Assembly: GCF_026210795.1 (NCBI RefSeq)
Contig: NC_089431.1
Location: 4,774,001 to 4,838,000 of the forward strand
Reading direction: 5' to 3'
Length of the DNA stretch: 64,000 bases
Source of the DNA: Rhizophagus irregularis
Lineage: Eukaryota > Glomeromycota > Glomeromycetes > Glomerales > Glomeraceae
A model generated the notes under the pieces. The model saw only the letters and a list, made by a program, of their open reading frames with translations. It was not told the origin of the DNA and made no database searches. Shown piece after piece: positions 56,481-64,000 of this stretch. The translations under genes and the position numbers were made by a program. Positions within the stretch are counted from its first letter, which is position 1. Each line of letters starts with the position of its first letter.

Positions 56481-58875
56481 AAATATGTTAAAATTTTAAA
56501 ATACCTCATTTATAAATTTTTTAATATCTAATCCAGGTGTTTTTACGACCAAAGGAATCAAAATATGTAATATAACAAGTTATCTTAGTTCCTGACAGGG
56601 CATTCTAAATTGTTCAATGGAAAAAAATTTTTTTTAATATAATATATAATTTTTAAAATTATTTAAATCTTAGATAATTATTTGGTAAAAATTCTCATAT
56701 TTAATTTTAGTGTGGTAAGAAAGATCTAAAAATCTTAGATAATTATTTATTATTAATTTTGAAAAAAAAAATCTCATATAAATAAAATAATAATTTGTTT
56801 ACTTTTTTAATTGTTTAGATTATTTGAAAAAATATCTTTCGTAACTATAAATGTTGATCATTTTAGTATGACTCTGACGAAAAATAAAGATCTCATACAA
56901 TTATAATTATGACTTTTGTTTTATTAAATAAATAATATAGTATTTTAGATAAGACTTATCATTAATTTTACAGATAAAAATTCTTATATTTAAAAAAAAA
57001 TTCTATCCGATCAACAACTTATGACCTGATAGCCAATCAAATGTTTCTAGCTATTATAAATACGGGCGCGGAAATATCACGAGTTGCCACATTACGCAAT
57101 TTATTCCTAATTTGTAATATTATTGTATCATCATTTTTATTCAATTGATAGTTATGAGGTTCGGTCTATTTCACCGATAATTGTTTCATCGACAGTCAAT
57201 CTTGCCGACAGTGAGTTCATTTTTAAATACTTGGTTAAAAGGATCTAATTTTATAATATTTTCTATAAAATTTTAAATGAAAATTGATAGACTTTGTTTA
57301 TGGGGAAAATGAAAGGGAAAAAAGATTTCATATGTTTTACAATTTTTTTACTACACTTTTAGTCAGATTTGTAAAATTTCGAATTTTATTAAATAGTTGG
57401 GCAATAAAGAACTAATCCTGTAGCATTCATTCTCAGAAAAATTTCAAAGCGATTTGGTTACAAATTGAGGATCGGCAATTAAGGTTCACTAATTTCTTCT
57501 ATTATACTTTAAGTATTTTCACTTCTTAACGCTCAAATTCAAAATTGAATATAAATGTCAAGAAATTACTGAAAAATAACCAAGAACACGTTAAGGAATT
57601 GCATGGCTCAAACATATGTTATAAATCATCATTTACGACTTGGTAAAACGTTACAATTTCCTTTGACCAAATGAGCTCTTATTTCGATCATTTTCGAACG
57701 GTAGTACTGCAGTGTACGTGAATGAAGCTACATAAAGTAAAACTATGAAAAATTGAAAAATTACGCCATATGTTAAAAATGTATCATAATGAATAAGGTT
57801 AAAGGATGTGTAATTTATACAATTGACTTCATTAGTTCGAAATCAAAGAAAAATTTATTTTATGTTGATTAATTTTAAATAAACTTTATTGAATAAATCT
57901 GTAAAGAACAAATTACTTTTTTAACGTGACTTTTTTTAAAAAAAATATATAAAAAATAATTTTTGTTAAATGGTTTAATTAATTGTATTAATAAAACTCA
58001 ATAGAGAAAACATTTAAAATTCTATTGCGTAATTCCCTATGAAACAAAATTTACTTACGGACGCGTAAATTTTTTAGCTTTTTTTTTTGCTTATCGAATA
58101 TTTTTTTTAGAAAGAGAAGGTCGGGTTGGTCATGTTTCTGAATAACGGCAAAAAAATGAGTGTATTGTACAGGATAATTATCGTGCATTATCGACTGTTG
58201 TAACAATGAAACAATGATTTATCCATTTATAATATATATATATATCTCATTTTACTCGAATTTCATATTAAAATCACATTTACTATTCGTTTCAATGTTA
58301 CTCTTCTCTTTTCATTTCTTTTACTCCGGTCACTATTTTGCTTTTATTTGGGCCTAACAATTATATCTACCTTCATTTTTTCTTGTTTATTTAAGAAATA
58401 TATTATTAACTCCGGTATTAGAAAACTCTTAAAAATTCGAAGCGGCGGTTACCAGTTGATAAAAATTTTAAAACAATAAGGGCTGGTTTAAAATCATTGG
58501 CTGAGAAAAACTGCGCCAAAACAAAAAGTGATATTTAAATGGTTTCTTACGGCGCAGCAAAAAAATTTTGTTACAGTGGTTTACCAATTAATCCAATTAA
58601 TGCCATTTTAAGACTTATTATATATGCAAATACCAAATATAAACGTCAATAATAAATTCTCTGCGCCATCTCTTATAAACTCGAAAATAAAAGGAACAGC
58701 TGCGTCTCGAAGAGCGTCATACCAACAAGATAAACATACTATTGGATGTACTATTATGATCCTCATGGTTTTAAGATTCTTGATTAATCTCAATTAGGAA
58801 TCTTTTGGTATTTATGTCAATGATTTATTAAAGATAGATAATGAAAGCAAATAAGGATAGCATAAACTCTTAACA
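56481..58875. other. Intergenic region upstream of the kinase relic
   Basis: No gene. 57155-57215 (GGTTCGGTCTATTTCACCGA) is the inverted end of the short-motif repeat seen at 20.2 and 23.9 kb. A GCGCAGCA motif is at 58552. Confidence 0.45.
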
Positions 58876-60488
58876 TCAAAATTTCTTTCTAATTTGAAAT
58901 ACTTCATATTCTTCTACATGAAATGGAATCTCGATTTCTCTGATATTTCTTTCGTATGATCGCCTACTACAGTAATTATTACTATTATCATAAAAATTAC
59001 ATCCATCTTCCATGCCTCCATATATTGTAAGATCACCCCTACCAAATGATGGACCATAACGATTCCAATAATGTATAGCATGCTTATTTTCCTTCACTCG
59101 ACTAATAACATGATCATTAATATTTTTGTTCATAAAGGAGAATATAAAACTATCACCGGTGCTGCCGTAGCCATCAATAGATTCCCATTTAATAGGATTA
59201 TATCCTCCAAGAATTTCATTACTATCTTTCACTTTAATAATTGCTACAGTACGAGATTGATTATCACAAATTTCATGAAACTTTTTAGGTGTAAATCCAT
59301 CACGAGATCCACGAAAAATTAATTCGAATTGATAAAAATTTTTCATTTCATCCTTAATCTCTAACTTATCGACCCATTTTGAAATTAATTCAGCATGTTG
59401 AATTGTAATAATTTTTGAATCAATGATTATCTGTGATACTAACTTGCTGCTTGAGTCGTAATAATTATTGATTTCATGATTAATTTCCTCAACTATTTGT
59501 AGTTTCAAGTTGCTGTTTGGGTTATAGTCATTACCATTCATTTTACAACTAATTTCTTTAATCTCTTGTAGCTCTAACTTATTACTTGGATCATAATCAT
59601 TATTCAAAAACCATTTAATTAAGTTTTCATATAACTTTTCGGATATAACCAATTTGTAGGGATATACTTTATTCAAAAACTCCTTAGATGTAAATCTAAT
59701 AAATTTAATAAAAGGAATACATTTTTCTAAGGTATTCTTTAAGGTAACAAAATCATCATTTGAATAGCATGTAGGATCTGATGATAATTCAGGATTCTGT
59801 GCAATACCCCATTTAAGCACATGTTCCCAAATTTGAACTTCATCTATTTGTGTATCATTTTGAATAAGAGTGATTAAAGTTTTTTCTGTAATTGAGGTAA
59901 AATCAGGCGAATTAAAAATTTTTTCTGGTTCTTTAGACATTAATTCTGTACAAAACTTTTGAAGTTCCAAGAAGGAATCATTTTCAAAGCTAGTTTGATA
60001 TATTAGACTAAAATTTTGTTCCATCCAGCTTGCTTTATTATTAATCAAAAATGATTGCAAATGAGGAATTAATTCCTGAAGACTTAGTTCACTTGCGGCC
60101 ATCAAAATTTTAATGATATCTAAAGTATCACATTCCTCCAACGAAAGTTTTCCTCCATAAATGTACCTAAAATCAAACGTTGATAATAAAAACATTAATA
60201 AAAAATTAAATTATTTATAGTACATAAATTAATAATTTACCTTAAGATTATTTGAAAAATTTCAGGTAGAATATTTGATAATTTAATATTTACCAATGTT
60301 TCATCATTTTTCTTTTTATTTGTTGATAAAATTCTTCGCAAATAAGGAGAGCGATAATTTAAGATAACCATATGAGCCCGAAATACTTTTACGTAAGGGT
60401 CATTACCAACTTCAATTGTAATATCATAATATTCGTCATCATTTAAAATTTCAAGTAAATTTTGTGATAATTTTGGTAATAATTCCAT
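58876..60488 (-). CDS. BTB-BACK-TLDc domain protein (512 aa), two exons
   Basis: Exon 1 is 60488-60241 (MELLPKLSQ start) and exon 2 is 60166-58876; the 74-bp intron has GTAAAT and TTTTAG ends and the joined frame is 512 residues. BTB spans the junction (FRAHMVILNYRSPYLRR, YIYGGKLSLEECD), BACK carries WEHVLKWGIAQNPELSSD, and TLDc runs to EEYEVFQIRKKF with FRGSRDGFTPKKFHEICD and YGPSFGRGDLTIYGG. The pre-TLDc linker has three NDYxPSxxLxLQ-type units. The domain pattern suggests an adaptor for a cullin-3 ligase with a TLDc effector end, but this is inferred from other organisms. It is the closest kind of relative to the genes at 12.9 and 61.6 kb. Confidence 0.9.
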
Positions 60489-60682
60489 TATAATCGTAAG
60501 AAAGAAATAAAAAAATTTTTTTCGTCCAAATCCTATGGCTGAACATTATATGGTAGCACAATTTCCTGAATTAGAAGTTCAAATTAGACGTATGGTTGCA
60601 GATCACTCAATACATAAAAATAACGAAAGAGTTTGATTTAAGTTTTTAAGAAAATCTAAAATTTCTAAAATATACATATTAC

Positions 60683-60736
60683 TTTTTTATAATCTGAAAT
60701 ATTTCATACTCATCCATAGAAAAAGTACCATCAGAT
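60683..60736 (-). pseudogene. Remnant of a TLDc C-terminus
   Basis: About 18 codons reading DGTFSMDEYEIFQIIKK followed by a stop position, the exact tail of the TLDc family, with nothing recognisable upstream of it. It sits just before the 5' end of the gene at 60488 and marks a truncated tandem copy. Confidence 0.75.
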
Positions 60737-61648
60737 AGGGCCCGAAATATATATACAGTCGATTTGCGTACAATTTAAGAATTTTCATCCATAGTTAGGT
60801 TATCAAGATTGCGTATTTTTTTATCAAAATTTTTATATGTAAAAAATTAGTTTGCGTATTTTTGGCCTAAATTTGGCTAAACTTATATATATAATATTTT
60901 TTCTGTACGTACTTATTGTTATTTAGTTAACCGCATTGTAATATTTAGTATTAACTGAATGAAATTTCTAAGGGTTAAAAAGTGAAATTTTAGAAAAATA
61001 ATATTGAAAAAACAGTAAAATAGAATAAATTCTATTATTACACATTAGTACACGTGTATTTGGTTTTATAAATGGTTATGGTTCTAAATCGCGACGGGTC
61101 AAAATCCCGAATGGGTCAAAATCCCGACAGTTGGCCCGCTTTATGCAGAATTATGCAGAATCACGTGATATTTTTGGCCAGCATTAGAATTCACCCGTTG
61201 CGATTTTGACTTTTTATTAGACGTCCAATATTGCTTAATTAAATTCTTTAATTAAATTAATTAAAATTTGAATTTCTGAATACTTAAAGGCCTTATCTGA
61301 GCTATAATTAAAAAATTTATTATAAAAAATCATTAAAAAATTATTACAATTATTACAGATTGCAATCTGATTGTTTTACACCCAGTGAACTCTAGCAAAA
61401 AAGAATATGATTTGTATAATTTTTTACAGTTTTACCAAAAAAAAAATAGAAAACACGATGATTATAGCATTCAAAAATAAAAACTTGTCTCAGCATTAAA
61501 ATAAATACTAGCACTAATAAATGTTATAATTTGTATAGATATATAATGAAAAAAAATTTAGAATACCAATTGATCTCTTTAGACTAATTAAATTATTATT
61601 ATTATAAAATGCAGTAAATGAAAATTGCTATAAAGAAAGCATAGAATC
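60737..61648. other. Intergenic region with a short inverted-repeat element
   Basis: About 61087-61210: AAATCGCGACGGGTCAAAAT on the left and ACCCGTTGCGATTTT on the right are inverted, with GGTCAAAATCCCGA repeated twice inside; a miniature element of about 125 bp. 61270-61390 resembles the flank downstream of the 12951 gene. Confidence 0.5.
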
Positions 61649-63259
61649 TCAAATATTAATTTTTTTTATAATTTGAAATATTTCATATTCTTCTACAGAA
61701 AATGTATTCTCTGTTTCTCTGATATTTTTTTCATAAGTTTTCTTTTTACAATAATTATTACCATTTTTAAAATCATTTACATTACCTCCAAATATTATAA
61801 GATCTCCAAAACCAAATGATGGACCATAACGTTCCCAATAATTTATGGCATTCTCTTTTTCTTTCACTCGACTTATAATATACTCATTAATATTTTTCAT
61901 AAAAGAAAATATAAAACTATCATTGGTAGCGCCGTGACCATAATCAGATTTCCATTTAATAGGATTATATCCTCCAAGAATTTCACTACTATCTTTCACT
62001 TTAATAATTGCCACGGTACGAGATTGATCATCACAAATATTATGAAATTTTTTAGGGGTAAATCCATCACGAGATCCACGAAAAATTAATTTAAACTCAT
62101 AAAGATTTTTCATCGCATGCTCAACCTTTAACTTATCGATCCATTTTGAAATTAATACTGCATGTTGAATTGTAATAATTTTTGAATCAATAATTATCTG
62201 TGATTCTAACTTGATACTTGGGTTATAATCATTATTGATTTCATGACTAACCTTAACTGTCTGTAGTTCTAATTTGCTGATTGGGTTATAGTCATTATTA
62301 TTCATTTTATAACTGATTTCTTTAACCTCTTGTGGCTTTAATTTATTACTTGGATTATAATCGTTATTCAAAAACCATTTATTTAAGTTTTCATATAACC
62401 TTTCAGGCATAATCATTTTATAAGGATATACTTTGTTTAAAAATTCCTTAGAAGTAAATTTAATAAATTTGATAAAAGGAATACATTGTTGCAAAGTATT
62501 CTTTAAGGCGACAAAATCATCGTTTGAATAACTTAAAGGATCAGAAGAAAGTCCAGGATTCTGAGCAATACCCCATTTAAACACATGTTCCCAAATTTGA
62601 ACTTCACTTATTTGTAGGTTATCATTTTGAATAATTGAGATTAAAGATTTTTCTGAAATTGAAGTGAAATCAGGTGAATTGAATATTTTTTCTGGTTCTT
62701 TAGACATTAATTTTGTACAAAACTTTTGAAGTTCCAAGAAGGCATCATTTTCAAAGCTAATCTGATATATCAAACTAAAATTTTGTTCCATCCAGCTTGC
62801 TTTATTATTAATTAAAAATGATTGTAAACGAGGAATCAATTCGTGAAGACTTAGTTCACTTGCGGTGACTAAAACCTTAATGATATCTAAAGTATCACAT
62901 TCATCCAACGAAAGTTTTCCTCCATAAATATATCTATAAAACGTTTATAAAAAATTAAAAATAAATTCATAGGAATCATTTACTTATACATACATAAATT
63001 AATTAATTTACCTTAAAATTATTTGAAAAATTTCTGGTAAAATATTTGATAATTTAATATTTACCAATGTTCCGTCATTTTCCTTTTTATTTGTTGATAA
63101 AATTCTTCGCAAATAAGGAGAACGATAATTTAAAATAACCATATGAGCACGAAATACTTTTACGTAAGGGTCATTACCAACTTCAATTGTAATGTCATAA
63201 TATTCGTCATCATCCAAAATTTCGAGTAAATTTTGTGATAATTTTGGTAATAATTCCAT
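61649..63259 (-). CDS. BTB-BACK-TLDc domain protein (510 aa), two exons
   Basis: Exon 1 is 63259-63012 and exon 2 is 62933-61649; the 78-bp intron has GTAAAT and ATAG ends and the joined frame is 510 residues. The junction codon is AGA rather than AGG because the acceptor is followed by A. Domains match its paralogs: BTB (about 15-125), BACK with WEHVFKWGIAQNPGLSSD, three linker repeats (NDYNPSNKLKPQ, NDYNPISKLELQ, NDYNPSIKLESQ, the most regular set in the window), and TLDc (FRGSRDGFTPKKFHNICD, DSSEILGGYNPIKWKS, YGPSFGFGDLIIFGG). Same strand and spacing as the neighbour at 58.9 kb. No frame damage. Confidence 0.9.
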
Positions 63260-63426
63260 TATAATCGTTAGAAAGAAAAAAAAAATTTTTTTAAGGCTGA
63301 ACCTTATATAGTACTAATAGTAGCACAATTCCTAAAATTAATTAGTATGGCTGCAGATCATAAATCTTAGATCATCATTTTCAATTTTAAAAATTTATTC
63401 ATTCAGAAAATATACAATATCAATTT

Positions 63427-64000
63427 TTTATATAATCTGAAATACTTCATATTCTTCTATAGAAAAAGTACCATTGTTTCTCTGATCAATTTTTCATAAG
63501 ATCTTTTTCTACAATAATTTTAATTATTATTATTATAAAAATCATAATCGTTCTTTACAGAAACTTCAAGATCGTAGCGATGGCTTAATGCGCAGTAACT
63601 GCGTTATAAATACATAGTGACCACATTATGTAATCGTAAAGAAATTACATATATGTAGTTACTGTGCATTAAGCCATCGCTACGATCTTGAAGTTTCTGT
63701 AAAGTTACTAGAACTTCTATACATTATAAGATCTCCATAACCAAATGATGAACCATAACGATTCCAATAATTCATAGCATTTTTTTCATCTTTTACTCAA
63801 CTTATAATATGATCATTAATATTTTTTTTATTCGTAAAAGAAAATATGAAACTATCTTTAGTAATACCGTAACCACTAGACTTCCACTCAATTGGATTAT
63901 ATCCTCAAAGAATTTTATCACTATTTTTTACCTTAATAATTGTTACAGTACGAAATTGATAATCAAAATTTCATGAAATTTTTTAGGCATAAATCCATCA
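63427..64000 (-). pseudogene. BTB-BACK-TLDc protein, broken copy running off the window
   Basis: Only the TLDc end is inside the window. Damage includes a frame change between RETM and TFSIEEYEVFQII, a stop in place of the first G of GGYN (CTTTGAGGATAT), a 2-bp loss near 63965 in the DNQ region, and a 152-bp inverted-repeat element inserted at 63553-63704. The remaining motifs (YGSSFGYGDL-like, about 63730-63760) are clear. BACK and BTB, if present, lie beyond 64000. Confidence 0.85.
63553..63704. mobile_element. Near-palindromic miniature element in the TLDc pseudogene
   Basis: Arms of 48 bp (63553-63600 and 63657-63704) are reverse complements with one mismatch, starting CTTTACAGAAACTTCAAG; the 56-bp centre is unpaired. 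It can fold into one long hairpin. No sure target duplication is visible (flanks TCGTT and TTACT). Non-coding. Confidence 0.85.

Overview
The window looks like a very AT-rich, repeat-laden eukaryotic nuclear segment, most probably from an arbuscular mycorrhizal fungus of the Rhizophagus/Glomeromycotina type. The reasons are short AT-rich spliceosomal introns (GT..AG, mostly under 100 bp), expanded families typical of these fungi (BTB-BACK-TLDc proteins, tyrosine-kinase-like kinases with a CxxC N-terminus and small C-terminal exons, F-box proteins, Sel1 kinases), a eukaryotic U2 snRNA gene, and dense decayed transposons. The species is inferred from family content, not proven.

Layout. 1-1.0 kb is A-rich low-complexity repeat; a complete U2 snRNA gene sits at 1512-1697 (+). 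From 3.0 to 14.6 kb, three minus-strand BTB-BACK-TLDc loci (one broken, two intact, each of two exons) alternate with a plus-strand kinase gene (6985-9342); a second kinase gene follows at 16830-19215. From 20 to 32.5 kb the DNA is almost all repeats: nested inverted-repeat elements at 20.1-23.1 kb, an inverted-repeat element inside a segmental duplication (25.6-26.8 kb, copied at 38.5/41.4-42.5 kb), and strand-asymmetric low-complexity tracts. Two islands of probable secreted proteins occur there (24345-25028 and the weaker 26891-27118).

32.7-37.1 kb is a 4.35-kb DNA transposon with 24/28-matching terminal inverted repeats, TTAA target duplications and an 8-exon transposase carrying a few disabling changes. 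38.0-38.4 kb is a truncated kinase copy; 38735-40970 is a poly(A)-tailed non-LTR retroelement with a 16-bp target duplication and an ORF1-like protein but no reverse transcriptase. 43-50 kb holds a small secreted protein gene, a two-exon small gene, two inverted-repeat elements and an F-box gene. 50-58.8 kb is mostly intergenic with a possible membrane protein, a BTB fragment and a decayed kinase-Sel1 pseudogene. 58.9-64 kb returns to the BTB-BACK-TLDc array: two intact genes and a broken one running off the end.

Biologically the window is a rapidly duplicating accessory region. BTB-BACK-TLDc genes multiply in tandem and vary mainly in a short repeat linker between BACK and TLDc; kinase genes end in arrays of phase-1 mini-exons; transposons land in introns and dead copies. 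I found no operon-like or CRISPR-like system. The most unusual items are the RT-less retroelement with a tRNA-like 3' region, the TTAA transposon caught inside a tandem repeat, and the mini-exon tails of the kinases.
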